A program made the translations under genes and the position numbers. The notes under the pieces are model-generated. The model had not been told where the DNA came from. It did no database searches and saw only the letters and a list, made by a program, of their open reading frames with translations. From positions 124,001-188,000 of the forward strand of contig NZ_SMFM01000002.1 in the NCBI RefSeq assembly GCF_004349085.1: DNA of 64,000 nt, in the 5' to 3' direction. Each line of letters opens with the position of its first letter. Positions within the stretch are counted from its first letter, which is position 1. Source of the DNA: Flavobacterium caseinilyticum (GTDB lineage Bacteria; Bacteroidota; Bacteroidia; Flavobacteriales; Flavobacteriaceae). Below, piece by piece: positions 19,342-28,633 of this stretch.

Positions 19342-21075
19342 ATGATTTCCATCAAAAATAAAATACAACACCATCTATTGGATTATAAAAAAGTTATGGC
19401 TTCTTTTTCATGGGAAAATACTGCTAAGGAATTAAGCGGACTTGCTGAGGGAAAAGGATTAAACATCGCTCACGAAGCGATTGATCGTCATGCAAACGGT
19501 CATCTCAAAGATACCGTAGCGCTTCGCTTTATTCGAAAAGACAGCAGTTTTGAGGACTTCACTTATGCTGAAATGCAAAAACAAACCTCAAAATTCGCCA
19601 ATGTCCTCCAGAATTTGGGCATCCAAAAAGGGGAACGCGTTTTCTCGCTGGCAAGAAGAATTCCAGAGCTATACATTACCGCTTTGGGAACGTTGAAATA
19701 TACTGCAGTATTTTGTCCGTTATTTTCTGTCTTTGGCCCTGAGCCTGTTTTTCAAAGACTCAGCAGGGGCGATGCATCGGTTTTAATAACCACATCCGCT
19801 TTATATGAAAAGACCGTAAAGCAATTAGTGGAACGACTTCCTTCGCTTCGTTACATCATTCTCACCGATGTGAGTGAGCCTGTTTCAGAGAAAATATTGT
19901 CTTTTTCAAAACTTATGGAAGAGGCAAAAGATAATTTTATCATTGCGGAAACGCATCCGGAAGATGCAGCACTGCTCCATTTCACCAGTGGCACTACAGG
20001 AATGCCAAAAGGGGTGTTACATGTGCATCAGGCTGCACTTACGCATTATATAACGGGCAAGTATGTACTCGATTTTCACGAAAGGGATATCTATTGGTGT
20101 ACCGCCGATCCGGGTTGGGTAACGGGCACATCGTATGGAATTATTGCTCCTTTAATCAATGGTGTCACCTGCATTGTTGATGAAGCAGAATTTGATGCTT
20201 CCCGATGGTATTCGCTTCTTGAAACACATAAAATAAACATTTGGTACACCGCTCCCACTGCTATAAGACGATTGATGCGGATGGATATAAAGCCAAAAAA
20301 CACGTATAATCTCGAAAATCTTCGATTGATACTCAGTGTTGGCGAACCACTTCATGCCGAAGCCGTGATTTGGGGACAGGAAAATTTTGGTATCCCAATT
20401 TTAGACAATTGGTGGCAAACTGAAACGGGCGGTATTATGATTGCAAATTATCCGTCGATGGTCGTAAAACCCGGTTCGATGGGAAAACCATTACCGGGAG
20501 TAGAAATTGCCATTGCAGCAATAAATGACGACCAACTGACACTTATCACACAACCTGAAATTCAAGGACATTTGGTTCTGAAAAAAGGATTTCCATCGCT
20601 TTTTCGGGAATATATCCATGAAGAAGAACGGTATAAAAAATGTTTTATTGGCGATTGGTACCTCAGCGGAGACCTGGCCAAAATAGATGCCGATGGTTAT
20701 TTTTGGTTTATCGGTCGGGCCGATGATATCATCAAAACTTCGGGTCATATGGTGGGGCCTTTTGAAGTGGAAAGCACTTTGATGCGACATCCGGCAGTGG
20801 CTGAAGCAGCGGTGATTGGTAAACCGGAACCCACTATTGGGGAAATGGTAAAAGCCTTTGTCGTATTAAAAACCGGAAAGGAAGCGAATGAAGATACCAA
20901 AATGGCGATCATGGGTTTTGCACGGAAAGAAATGGGTCCAGCTGTTGCTCCTAAAGAAATTGAATTTGTGGAAAGTATACCCAAAACCCGAAGCGGAAAA
21001 ATTTTAAGACGATTATTAAAAGCCCGTGAACTCGGATTGCCGGAAGGAGATCTTTCTACATTGGAACAAAACTAA
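19342..21075 (+). CDS. acsA: Acetate-CoA ligase (AMP-forming), short AcsA type
   Basis: The ATG at 19342, four bases beyond the OsmC stop, gives 577 residues, close to the short Bacillus-type AcsA (about 570) rather than the 650-residue E. coli Acs. A TTG start at 19306 would overlap osmC and is rejected. Adenylation motifs are present: TSGTTGMPKG for the phosphate loop, DNWWQTETGG, SGDLAKIDADGYFWFIGRADD, and the C-terminal hinge/lysine region KTRSGKILRRLLKA. The Lys in SGKILR is the site usually acetylated for regulation. The enzyme activates acetate, possibly propionate, to acyl-CoA. It fits with the neighbouring PEP synthase and 2-oxoacid dehydrogenase genes around acetyl-CoA. Confidence 0.9.
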   Translation: MISIKNKIQHHLLDYKKVMASFSWENTAKELSGLAEGKGLNIAHEAIDRHANGHLKDTVALRFIRKDSSFEDFTYAEMQKQTSKFANVLQNLGIQKGERVFSLARRIPELYITALGTLKYTAVFCPLFSVFGPEPVFQRLSRGDASVLITTSALYEKTVKQLVERLPSLRYIILTDVSEPVSEKILSFSKLMEEAKDNFIIAETHPEDAALLHFTSGTTGMPKGVLHVHQAALTHYITGKYVLDFHERDIYWCTADPGWVTGTSYGIIAPLINGVTCIVDEAEFDASRWYSLLETHKINIWYTAPTAIRRLMRMDIKPKNTYNLENLRLILSVGEPLHAEAVIWGQENFGIPILDNWWQTETGGIMIANYPSMVVKPGSMGKPLPGVEIAIAAINDDQLTLITQPEIQGHLVLKKGFPSLFREYIHEEERYKKCFIGDWYLSGDLAKIDADGYFWFIGRADDIIKTSGHMVGPFEVESTLMRHPAVAEAAVIGKPEPTIGEMVKAFVVLKTGKEANEDTKMAIMGFARKEMGPAVAPKEIEFVESIPKTRSGKILRRLLKARELGLPEGDLSTLEQN

Positions 21076-21162
21076 AAATAATTTAAAGCTTATCAAATCT
21101 GGTAACTTAAAGCAAGATATAAGTGAGACGTTATACTAATTTTTATTAAATCAGTTTCAGTC

Positions 21163-22680
21163 ATGATGACAATTAAGAAAACGGGTCCCAAAAGTCGACA
21201 AATTTATTTGTTTGTCCTCTTTCTGCTATTTCAGGGATGTCACGCTCAGGATAAGAAAGATGAAAAAGACATTGCTGCGATTCAGAAAAGTGCAATTCCT
21301 ATCTCTGCTAAGGCCTCTTACACTGGCAATGTAGATTTCAAATTAGCCGCCAAAATAGCGACACCCGGAGTGGTGCATATTAAATGCACTTTTAAACCAC
21401 AGACGCAGCAGTACCAAGATGGCGATGATTTTCATAATATGCCTGATCCTTTAAAAGATTTTTTTAAAGACGATCCTTTTTTCAGACAGTTTAAATTTCG
21501 AATTCCCCAATCTCCGCAATATGATTCCGAGCCTTTCATCGGAAGCGGATCCGGAGTGATACTGACTCCCGACGGCTATATTATCACCAACAACCACATG
21601 GTAAAAGATGCCGATGAGATTAATATCACTCTGTTTGATGGCCGTTCCTATCGCGGTAAAGTAATCGGTAATGATCCGCAGACCGATCTGGCGCTCCTTA
21701 AGATTGATGAAAAAAACCTCTCCTTTATTATGTATGGCAACAGTGACAGCATAGAAGTTGGAGAATGGGTCGTAGCCGTGGGAAATCCATTTAATCTGGC
21801 GTCAACAGTGACTGCCGGAATTGTAAGTGCCAAAGCCCGAAATATAAATATTTTAAGAGAACAGGGAGCCATTGAATCCTTCATACAAACCGATGCCGCC
21901 GCCAATCCGGGTAACAGCGGCGGCGCTTTGGTGACCTTAGATGGAAAACTCATCGGAATCAATACCGCAATAGCAACACCTACTGGGGTTTATGCGGGTT
22001 ATGCTTTTGCAATCCCTGCTGAGATTGTAAAAAAAGTGGCCAATGATCTGATGAATTTTGGATCGGTTCAGAGAGGTGTTTTAGGAATCATTATCCGTGA
22101 CATGAACAGCACCATTGCAAAGGAGATCAATATTGACCGTGCCAACGGGGTTTATGTTGACAGCGTTACGGCTACCGGAGCCGCAAAAGAAGCCGGCATT
22201 AAAGCCAAAGATGTAATCATCAGCATTGATAATATGGAAACCGTAACAGCTTCAAAATTGCAGGAGATTGTCATGCGAAAACGCCCGGGAGATAAAATAA
22301 AAATTACGCTGATTAGAAACGGTAAAGAGAAAAAAGAACTTACTGCCACACTCAAAATACAACAGGAAAGTCCTAAAATCATAAAAAGTACAAGAACCGA
22401 TTTACTCAAGGATCTGGGCATTGAACTCGTTGCAATTAGCATGGAAGATCAAAAAAATTACAAAGTCAGAAACGGAGTAAAAGTCACCAAACTTTATGAT
22501 GGAAAACTCAAAAAATATACCGCTATACGAGAAGGGTTTGTAATTACATCCGTAAACAACAGGGCGGTGTCGACCGTTCAATCTTTCCTGGAGACAGTTG
22601 AAGCACAACAAGGTGGGATAATGCTCGAAGGAAAATATGCCGGTGACCCAACTTATTATTACTATGCCTTTGGAATGTAA
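21163..22680 (+). CDS. HtrA/DegQ-family serine protease with two PDZ domains, lipoprotein
   Basis: A 505-residue protease with an N-terminal lipoprotein signal ending in LLFQGC (Cys26), so it is likely anchored in the envelope rather than a soluble periplasmic DegP. The catalytic triad is His145 (TNNHMV), Asp175 (TDLALL) and Ser252 (GNSGGAL). PDZ1 lies at about 300-395 (GVLGIIIRD...) and a weaker PDZ2 at about 410-500. It should degrade or hold misfolded envelope proteins under stress. It is flanked by metabolic genes (acsA 87 bp upstream, E1alpha 24 bp downstream), an unusual setting for a protease, and suggests the island combines metabolism with stress protection. Confidence 0.88.
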   Translation: MMTIKKTGPKSRQIYLFVLFLLFQGCHAQDKKDEKDIAAIQKSAIPISAKASYTGNVDFKLAAKIATPGVVHIKCTFKPQTQQYQDGDDFHNMPDPLKDFFKDDPFFRQFKFRIPQSPQYDSEPFIGSGSGVILTPDGYIITNNHMVKDADEINITLFDGRSYRGKVIGNDPQTDLALLKIDEKNLSFIMYGNSDSIEVGEWVVAVGNPFNLASTVTAGIVSAKARNINILREQGAIESFIQTDAAANPGNSGGALVTLDGKLIGINTAIATPTGVYAGYAFAIPAEIVKKVANDLMNFGSVQRGVLGIIIRDMNSTIAKEINIDRANGVYVDSVTATGAAKEAGIKAKDVIISIDNMETVTASKLQEIVMRKRPGDKIKITLIRNGKEKKELTATLKIQQESPKIIKSTRTDLLKDLGIELVAISMEDQKNYKVRNGVKVTKLYDGKLKKYTAIREGFVITSVNNRAVSTVQSFLETVEAQQGGIMLEGKYAGDPTYYYYAFGM

Positions 22681-22704
22681 AACAACTTTAAAAAATAAAA
22701 CGAT

Positions 22705-23694
22705 ATGTTACCATTAGTCACAATGCAGAAACCCATGGATGCGAAAAAAGGATTGCTCCTTTTGTATCAAATGCTGCTCATTCGACGGTTTGAAGAAAAA
22801 GCAGCAGAGCAATACACCAAAGCCAAAATCAGGGGTTTTTTGCATTTATATATTGGTGAAGAAGCGGTCGCTGTTGGCGTAATTCAAGCGTTAACTGATG
22901 AAGACAATGTGTTAAGCACCTACCGCGAACATGGTCATGCGTTGGCTCGCGGCATTGACCCAGATGTTATCATGGCGGAAATGTATGGAAAAGTGGAAGG
23001 CTGCAGCCGAGGTCGGGGCGGTTCCATGCATTTGTTTGATGCATCAAAAAAATTTTATGGTGGTAACGCTATTGTAGCTAGCCATCTTCCGATAGCTGTT
23101 GGAATGGCATTGGCGTCCAAAAAACAGAAAAAAACAAATATTACCTGTTGTTTTTTTGGTGAAGGAGCCGCCGCTGAAGGAGAATTTCACGAAGCGATGA
23201 ATCTGGCAGCACTTTGGAAAGTTCCCGTTTTATTTGTTTGTGAAAACAATCTGTATGCCATGGGAACACCCATAGAATACTCTCATTCCGTAACCGAACT
23301 GGAAAAAAAAGGCGCGGCTTATGGAATTGAAGCTGCTGCAGTGGACGGAATGGATTTATTGGCTGTGATGCAAGCCGCCAATTCAGCTGTAGAAAAAGTA
23401 AGAATTAGTGGTAAGCCCTACTTATTGGTTTGCAACACCTATCGTTTTCGTGCCCACTCGATGTTTGATGCCGAGTTATACCGCGACAAAAATGAAGTCG
23501 AGGAATGGAAAAAACGGGATCCGATTCCGCAATTCGAGCAGTTTCTTTTGCAACAGCAATGGATTACGGATCAGGAAATCGCTGCTTTTGAGGATAAAAT
23601 TGAAGCAAAAATTGAAAAAGCAGTAGCATTTGCGGAAGCAGGAACCTGGGAACCTTTAAACCAACTAACCAAATTTGTTTACAGTGAGAAATAA
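22705..23694 (+). CDS. pdhA: 2-oxoacid (pyruvate or acetoin) dehydrogenase E1 component, alpha subunit
   Basis: A 329-residue E1-alpha. The thiamine-diphosphate motif [23 protein letters not shown] (positions about 150-172, ending near the E-N-N of CENNLYAMG) and the [10 protein letters not shown] loop with the conserved His are present. The size and this motif fit the acetoin/pyruvate dehydrogenase subgroup with separate alpha and beta chains. It decarboxylates the 2-oxoacid and transfers the acyl group to lipoyl-E2. The beta chain is 745 bp downstream, separated by a decayed DUF5655 gene and a zinc-ribbon gene, although these subunits are usually adjacent. Pyruvate is the most likely substrate given the neighbours; acetoin remains possible. 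Confidence 0.88.
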   Translation: MLPLVTMQKPMDAKKGLLLLYQMLLIRRFEEKAAEQYTKAKIRGFLHLYIGEEAVAVGVIQALTDEDNVLSTYREHGHALARGIDPDVIMAEMYGKVEGCSRGRGGSMHLFDASKKFYGGNAIVASHLPIAVGMALASKKQKKTNITCCFFGEGAAAEGEFHEAMNLAALWKVPVLFVCENNLYAMGTPIEYSHSVTELEKKGAAYGIEAAAVDGMDLLAVMQAANSAVEKVRISGKPYLLVCNTYRFRAHSMFDAELYRDKNEVEEWKKRDPIPQFEQFLLQQQWITDQEIAAFEDKIEAKIEKAVAFAEAGTWEPLNQLTKFVYSEK

Positions 23695-23710
23695 AACCGA
23701 CATAATAGAA

Positions 23711-24142
23711 CTATAGGAATGTCCAAAATGAGGACGTCAATTTGAAAAAATAAATCAAAGTCATTCCTGCAAGCAATATCCAATAGAACAACATTTTATA
23801 GAGAAAAGCAATGGAGAATTGTTATATAAAAAATTAAAATTTTCGCTCGAAAAGATATTCGATCGTTTTAAAATTGAATCGCTTGAATGTTGCATTCATT
23901 TTGTCAGCACTTTCACTTTTGCAGCTGTCAAAGTATTCAAAGACAAAATTAGTATCGATTTCAGTTTAAATCATAAAGTTATAAATAAACGAATCAAACA
24001 AATTACTCCAATGTCAAAAAACCGTTTCCTCCATTGTATTGATGTTTTCACGGATGAGGAAATTAATGAGGAATTGGTAGGCTGGATTCGAGATGTACAT
24101 GATAAAAATAAGTCTGAAAGCAAATCAATTGAACCCTATTAA
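23711..24142 (+). pseudogene. DUF5655-type gene with nonsense codons in its 5' zinc-binding segment
   Basis: In one frame from 23717 the sequence encodes ECPK-stop-GRQFEKINQSHSC, then KQYPIEQHFIEKSNGELLYK and continues to the TAA ending at 24142. This is the layout of the DUF5655 family, whose members begin M-W-x-C-P-x-C-G-R-x-F and end in a D-E-L-x-W-hydrophobic region, here INEELVGWIRDV. The expected Trp codon is TAG (23714-23716) and the second Cys codon is TGA (23729-23731). No ATG is available in frame. The remaining open stretch from a TTG at 23819 (107 codons) would lack the zinc segment. So I read it as a decayed gene inserted between the E1alpha and E1beta genes. Function of the family is unknown. 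Confidence 0.7.
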
Positions 24143-24154
24143 AATAGGAAAAAA

Positions 24155-24415
24155 ATGGAAAATAAAATTTTATGTCAAAGTTGCGGTTTGCCACTTGATA
24201 CCGAAGCTTTAAAAGGCACTGAGAAAAATGGCTTAAAAAGTATTGATTATTGCAAGTATTGCTACGAAGACGGAGCTTTCAAACATCCAAAAATGACTTT
24301 GACTGAAATGAAAAACAACGTGGAAAACCAAATGAAAAAATTGGATCTTCAAGAAAATGTTATTCATGAAGCTATCAACATTTTACCGCTATTAAAACGC
24401 TGGAAAGAAAGCTAA
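24155..24415 (+). CDS. Small zinc-ribbon protein
   Basis: An 86-residue protein with an N-terminal C-x2-C (CQSC at about 7-10) and a second C-x2-C (CKYC at about 33-36) spaced as in the putative zinc-ribbon family (zf-ribbon_2). It has no other recognisable domain; the rest is helical and charged. Partners are unknown. It lies 12 bp after the DUF5655 remnant and 24 bp before the E1beta gene, so it probably entered the locus together with the DUF5655 gene and rides on the dehydrogenase transcript. Confidence 0.75.
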   Translation: MENKILCQSCGLPLDTEALKGTEKNGLKSIDYCKYCYEDGAFKHPKMTLTEMKNNVENQMKKLDLQENVIHEAINILPLLKRWKES

Positions 24416-24439
24416 TCATTTAAATAATCGATTCAAACC

Positions 24440-25438
24440 ATGGAAAAGAATAACGATAAAATTACCATCACCTATCGTGAGGCCCTCCGGCAAGGAATTC
24501 GTGATGCGTTACAAAATGACGAACGCGTTTTTTTGATGGGCGAAGATGTGGGCCGTTATGGTGGTGCTTTTGCTGTGAGTAAAGGATTGTTACAGGAATT
24601 TGGAGCCGATCGCATCATGGATGTACCGCTTTCCGAATCAGGCTTTGTAGGTGCCGGAATTGGCGCTGCTATGACCGGAATGAAGCCGATTGTTGAGGTA
24701 ATGACCATAAATTTTGGATTACTCCCGATGGATCAGATAATTAATAATGCAGCAACCCTGCAGCATATGTCCGGCGGACAATTACAGATTCCTATCGTTA
24801 TAAGAATGGGCTGCGGCATTGGACGGCAACTGGCCGCACAACATTCTCATAGTTGGGAACCCTTTTATGCCCATGTCCCGGGATTAATTGTTTTATCGGT
24901 AGGTACGCATGAAGATGCCAGAGGGATGTTGCGCACTGCGCTTCAAAGCCCGGATCCGGTTGTTATTTTTGAATATACCTCGATGCTTAACTTGGAAAAA
25001 GAAATTCCAGAAAATTCAGCTGCCGTAAACATTACCGAAGCCAAAGTATTAAGAACCGGAAAAGACCTTTCGATTATTACTTATGGAACAGGTGTTTATA
25101 AATGTCTGGAGGCTGCAGCCGAATTAGCCACCGTCGGTATTGATGCAGAAGTTATTGATTTGCGGGTTTTACGCCCCTTAGATGAAAAAACGTTTCTTGC
25201 ATCAGTTGCTAAAACGCATCGGGTTCTCGTTGTGGAAGATGCCTGGCGTTCGATAAGTATTTCATCAGAGATCAGCGCTCGAATTATGGAAAAGGTATTT
25301 TATGATCTGGATGCGCCAGTACAGCGGTTGTGCGGTGTCGAGGTCCCTATTCCCTACCCTTTGCATTTGGAAGAAGCATCAGTTCCGCAAAAAAACGATA
25401 TTATAAATGCAGTAAAAAAAATGATACGCCATGATTGA
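24440..25438 (+). CDS. pdhB: 2-oxoacid dehydrogenase E1 component, beta subunit
   Basis: A 332-residue E1-beta with the family hallmarks: [17 protein letters not shown] near the N-terminus (with the thiamine-activating Glu), [30 protein letters not shown], and the C-terminal domain ending in [15 protein letters not shown]. It completes the alpha2-beta2 E1 with the product of the gene at 22705-23694. Its stop overlaps the start of the E2 gene by 8 bases, implying coupled translation of E1beta, E2 and ACP. No E3 (dihydrolipoamide dehydrogenase) is encoded here; the complex must use one made elsewhere. Confidence 0.9.
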   Translation: MEKNNDKITITYREALRQGIRDALQNDERVFLMGEDVGRYGGAFAVSKGLLQEFGADRIMDVPLSESGFVGAGIGAAMTGMKPIVEVMTINFGLLPMDQIINNAATLQHMSGGQLQIPIVIRMGCGIGRQLAAQHSHSWEPFYAHVPGLIVLSVGTHEDARGMLRTALQSPDPVVIFEYTSMLNLEKEIPENSAAVNITEAKVLRTGKDLSIITYGTGVYKCLEAAAELATVGIDAEVIDLRVLRPLDEKTFLASVAKTHRVLVVEDAWRSISISSEISARIMEKVFYDLDAPVQRLCGVEVPIPYPLHLEEASVPQKNDIINAVKKMIRHD

Positions 25439-26633
25439 ATTTTTAATGCCGAGTCTGGGAGCTGATATGGAAGCGGGTACTTTAATCGAATGGAAGAAAA
25501 AACCAGGCGATACGGTCAAACGCGGCGATATTATTGCCGAAGTGGAAACGCAAAAAGGACTCATTGAAATTGAAGTTTTTGACGAAGGAATCATCGGAGA
25601 ATTGCTGATTCCCGAAGGCGCCAAAGTGCCCGTAGGAACTGCACTGGCATTAATTAACCCGAGTGGAATTGCTTCAGAACCAGAAGAAGAAGAAAAGATT
25701 CCGGAGAAAAAACCAGTTGCATTACAACCGACAGAAGAACGGATATTGGAACCCATTTCCTTAGAAAAAACAGAAGAAATTCATACTAAAGCCTCTCCAT
25801 TTGCCAAAAGAATTGCTTTCGAAAACCAAATTGACCTGTCGCTAATAAAAGGAACCGGACCCGAGGGCGCCATTACCAAAGAGGATGTAGAAAAGACTCT
25901 AGCACAAAGAGATATAACTGAAAAAGAAAAGACTCAGGAAGTAGCTGTTGCACCAGAAAAACCTGGCACCGTTGCTGAATCGATTCGTACTGCTGTAGCA
26001 GCTGCGATGAGCAAATCGAACAGGGAAATTCCGCATTATTATCTCGGAAAAAGAATAGATATGACAAATGCACTAACCTGGCTGAAAGAGGTAAACAGTA
26101 AAAGAACGGTAAAAGAACGGCTACTTCCTGTTGTTCTGCTGATAAAAGCAACCGCGCAATCATTAACTGAATTTCCGGATTTGAATGCGATTTGGGACGA
26201 TGGTTTGCAGCAAAAAAAAGACATCAATATTGGCTTTGTGGTTTCACTACGCAGCGGCGGAATAATTGTTCCCGCCATACATCAGGCCAGTTTAAAAAAT
26301 GTTGATGAAATTATGGAGGCCCTCAATGATATTATCCCCAGAGCAAGAGCTTTGAAGTTACGCAGTTCGGAATTAAGTGATTCCACTGTAACAATAACAA
26401 ATATAGGTGACGGCGGAGCTGATACGATTTTTGGAGTTATCTATCCTCCCCAGGTTGCGATAATTGGTTTTGGAAGTATTTCGGAACAGCCGTTTGCGCA
26501 GGACGGCATGTTAGGAATTCGCTCTTCAATTTTCGTAACACTGGCAGGTGATCATCGCGCTACCGACGGACTTACTGGCAGTGGGTTTTTAGTTTCACTG
26601 AACAAATATTTACAAAATCCAGAATCATTATGA
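25431..26633 (+). CDS. pdhC: Dihydrolipoyl acyltransferase (E2 of the 2-oxoacid dehydrogenase)
   Basis: A 400-residue E2 with all three modules: one lipoyl domain (1-78; lipoyl Lys about residue 43 in [12 protein letters not shown]), a peripheral-subunit-binding domain (about 120-158, [20 protein letters not shown]), and a C-terminal acyltransferase core ending in [19 protein letters not shown] with the catalytic DHR-x2-DG motif. Only one lipoyl domain, as in acetoin-type E2s. The lipoyl motif is E-T-Q-K-G rather than the more common E-T-D-K-A. It moves the acetyl group from E1 to CoA. The start overlaps E1beta and the stop (ATGA) overlaps the acyl carrier protein gene. Confidence 0.9.
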   Translation: MIEFLMPSLGADMEAGTLIEWKKKPGDTVKRGDIIAEVETQKGLIEIEVFDEGIIGELLIPEGAKVPVGTALALINPSGIASEPEEEEKIPEKKPVALQPTEERILEPISLEKTEEIHTKASPFAKRIAFENQIDLSLIKGTGPEGAITKEDVEKTLAQRDITEKEKTQEVAVAPEKPGTVAESIRTAVAAAMSKSNREIPHYYLGKRIDMTNALTWLKEVNSKRTVKERLLPVVLLIKATAQSLTEFPDLNAIWDDGLQQKKDINIGFVVSLRSGGIIVPAIHQASLKNVDEIMEALNDIIPRARALKLRSSELSDSTVTITNIGDGGADTIFGVIYPPQVAIIGFGSISEQPFAQDGMLGIRSSIFVTLAGDHRATDGLTGSGFLVSLNKYLQNPESL

Positions 26634-26875
26634 ATGAACAAGAAATTAAAAAAACTATTTTTCAATTGCTGAAGCGGATTGCTCCTGATACAGAACCTTC
26701 GGAATTGAAAGCAGATGAAAATATTCGGGAAACTCTCGCTATTGATTCTTTTGATACGTTGCAATTCATCGTCGCCTTGAATGAGCAATTAGGAATAGAT
26801 ATTCCGGAAGAGGATTATGGAAAAATCAATACATTAGAAGCCCTAGTATCATATATTTCCCGTAAAAAAAAATAG
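26630..26875 (+). CDS. Acyl carrier protein coupled to E2
   Basis: An 81-residue acyl carrier protein with the phosphopantetheine attachment motif I-D-S-F-D-T (Ser40). It is not the housekeeping AcpP, which would have DSL and sit in the fatty-acid operon. Its ATG overlaps the E2 stop by four bases. An ACP translationally coupled to a 2-oxoacid dehydrogenase acyltransferase suggests that an acyl group made by the complex is passed to, or cooperates with, a carrier-bound pathway. This is inference; the acyltransferase and the end product are not encoded nearby. Confidence 0.85.
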   Translation: MNEQEIKKTIFQLLKRIAPDTEPSELKADENIRETLAIDSFDTLQFIVALNEQLGIDIPEEDYGKINTLEALVSYISRKKK

Positions 26876-26899
26876 CATCGCCGTGATATCAGCATTATT

Positions 26900-27280
26900 A
26901 TGAATAAATTTATATTGCATTTTATCGATTATTTTTTCATTGTGTTTCATATCGTTCTCATCTTATTCAATGTTTTTGGCTGGATTATTCCACGATGGCG
27001 ATGTGCAAATTTAATCACTTTGTCACTAACCGCTTTTTCGTGGTTTGTATTGGGAATATGGTACGGCTTTGGCTATTGCCCACTGACTGATTGGCATTGG
27101 AAAATACGGCGGCTTATGGGCTATTCCGATGAAAGTAATTCCTATATTCATTTTTTGATACTGAAAACAACTGGAATTAATTTTTCTGAAAATTTAGTTG
27201 ATATTTCAACGGTTATTGTCTTTTTTACCGCATTTGCCATAAGCATTTATTTTGCCGTAAGGACAAGAACAGGGAATTAA
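26900..27280 (+). CDS. DUF2784 membrane protein
   Basis: A 126-residue protein with three or four hydrophobic segments (about 8-30, 36-58, 100-120) and the YCPLTDWHW motif typical of the DUF2784 family. The family is small and membrane-bound and its role is unknown. It follows the ACP gene by 24 bp and probably ends the dehydrogenase operon: a 268-bp gap with a promoter candidate follows before the D-lactate dehydrogenase gene. Confidence 0.75.
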   Translation: MNKFILHFIDYFFIVFHIVLILFNVFGWIIPRWRCANLITLSLTAFSWFVLGIWYGFGYCPLTDWHWKIRRLMGYSDESNSYIHFLILKTTGINFSENLVDISTVIVFFTAFAISIYFAVRTRTGN

Positions 27281-27376
27281 AACCGAACTAAATTATGCAT
27301 CCGGAAATGTACGAATAGTACCATTTTGCCAAATAGTATTGGGGCAAAAAGCACTTTAAAAATTTAATAACCATTT

Positions 27377-27405
27377 TTGACTTTCACATTCAAAAAATAC
27401 ATTTA
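27377..27405 (+). promoter_or_regulatory. Bacteroidota-type promoter for the 2-hydroxyacid dehydrogenase gene
   Basis: TTG at 27377-27379 and TACATTTA at 27398-27405 are separated by 18 bases, close to the Bacteroidota TTG-N17-23-TAnnTTTG pattern with one mismatch in the last base. It would give a 5' leader of about 135 bases before the ATG at 27549. Confidence 0.45.
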
Positions 27406-27548
27406 TATAATTATTTTGCTTTAAAATAATGTAACTTTACATAGCTATCTTTTAGATAAATATTATACAATTTATTGATTTTCAGTTTCTTGTATTTTAT
27501 TATTGGTCCATATTTGCTTTTATTTACTGATCTTAAAAAACATTAATA

Positions 27549-28538
27549 ATGAAAGTATTAGTCTATAGTCTCTTTAATTTTGAAAAGCCATTTTTGGAAA
27601 AAGCCGCCCATGGGAATCACGAATTGGTTTTTACAGAAATGACCTTGAATGAAAACACTGTAGATCTGGCTAACGGATTTGATGCCGTATCACTTTTCAC
27701 TTCTGATTATGCTTCAGACATCGTTTTGCAAAAACTCTATGCCTGCGGTGTAAAATATATTGCCCTTCGTTCAGCGGGTTACGACCAGGTTGATTTACCA
27801 AGAGCTAAATCCTTAGCGATGAAAGTGGCAAACGTGCCATCCTATTCCCCTTACGCCACGGCTGAACATGCTGTAGCTTTATTATTGGCCTTAAACAGAA
27901 AACTAATTTTAGGCCAGACCTTAATGCAAATTGGCGATTATCGATTAGATCATCTGGTGGGTTTTGATTTGCACGGAAAAAAAATAGGTGTTGTGGGAAC
28001 GGGTAAAATTGGAGCTGCTTTCGCGCGAATTATACATGGTTTTGGCTGTGAAATTTTGGCCTTTGACATTGAAGAGAACAAGGAACTAATGAGCGAAATC
28101 CCTGTTGTATATGCATCACTCGAGGAGGTCTGTAAAAATTCAGATGTGTTATCCATTCATTGTCCGCTTATCGAAACGACAAAAGCAATGTTTAACAAAA
28201 CTACTTTTTCCCTCATGAAAAAAGGAATGTTTTTTATTAATACCGCCCGAGGAGAAATTGTAAATACAGAAGATTTAGTAGCAGCTGTAGAGGACAAAAC
28301 GCTGGCTGCAGTTGGTCTGGACGTTTATGAAAAAGAAAGACAGATATTTTTTCTGGATCACACCGATTCTTCGATCAATGATGCCTTATTTCTCAAGCTC
28401 CGCTCCTATCCAAATGTTATGATTACCGGTCATCAGGGCTTTTTGACTAAAGAGGCATTAGGACAAATTGCACATCACACGATTGCAAACCTAAACGCTT
28501 GGGCCTACAATGGTATTTCTGAAAATGAAGTGAAATAA
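27549..28538 (+). CDS. ldhA: D-lactate dehydrogenase-type 2-hydroxyacid dehydrogenase
   Basis: A 329-residue D-isomer 2-hydroxyacid dehydrogenase. The nucleotide-binding GVVGTGKIGAAFA (about 148-160), the catalytic Arg in INTARGEIV, the Glu in the DVYEKERQIFF loop and the catalytic His in GHQGFLT are all in place. The residues RSAGYDQVDLPRA and the D-V-Y-E-x-E loop are typical of D-lactate dehydrogenase (LdhA) of Bacteroidota and enterics. It interconverts pyruvate and D-lactate with NADH. Together with ppsA, acsA and the dehydrogenase it completes a cluster of enzymes that act on pyruvate or acetyl-CoA. Confidence 0.88.
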   Translation: MKVLVYSLFNFEKPFLEKAAHGNHELVFTEMTLNENTVDLANGFDAVSLFTSDYASDIVLQKLYACGVKYIALRSAGYDQVDLPRAKSLAMKVANVPSYSPYATAEHAVALLLALNRKLILGQTLMQIGDYRLDHLVGFDLHGKKIGVVGTGKIGAAFARIIHGFGCEILAFDIEENKELMSEIPVVYASLEEVCKNSDVLSIHCPLIETTKAMFNKTTFSLMKKGMFFINTARGEIVNTEDLVAAVEDKTLAAVGLDVYEKERQIFFLDHTDSSINDALFLKLRSYPNVMITGHQGFLTKEALGQIAHHTIANLNAWAYNGISENEVK

Positions 28539-28633
28539 TACGATTTTCATAATGCTTTTTAAACGAATCTACATGTATATTTAGTAACATATTTTTTAAC
28601 ACACTGTGATTAATAGGATTAAAATCTGACAAG

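Noticed and set aside
23729..23731. The in-frame TGA at a Cys position as a selenocysteine codon (C-P-K-U)
   Set aside because: A second nonsense codon (TAG) occurs just upstream at the expected Trp and no ATG is present. Decay explains both without a selenocysteine system, which is rare in this phylum.
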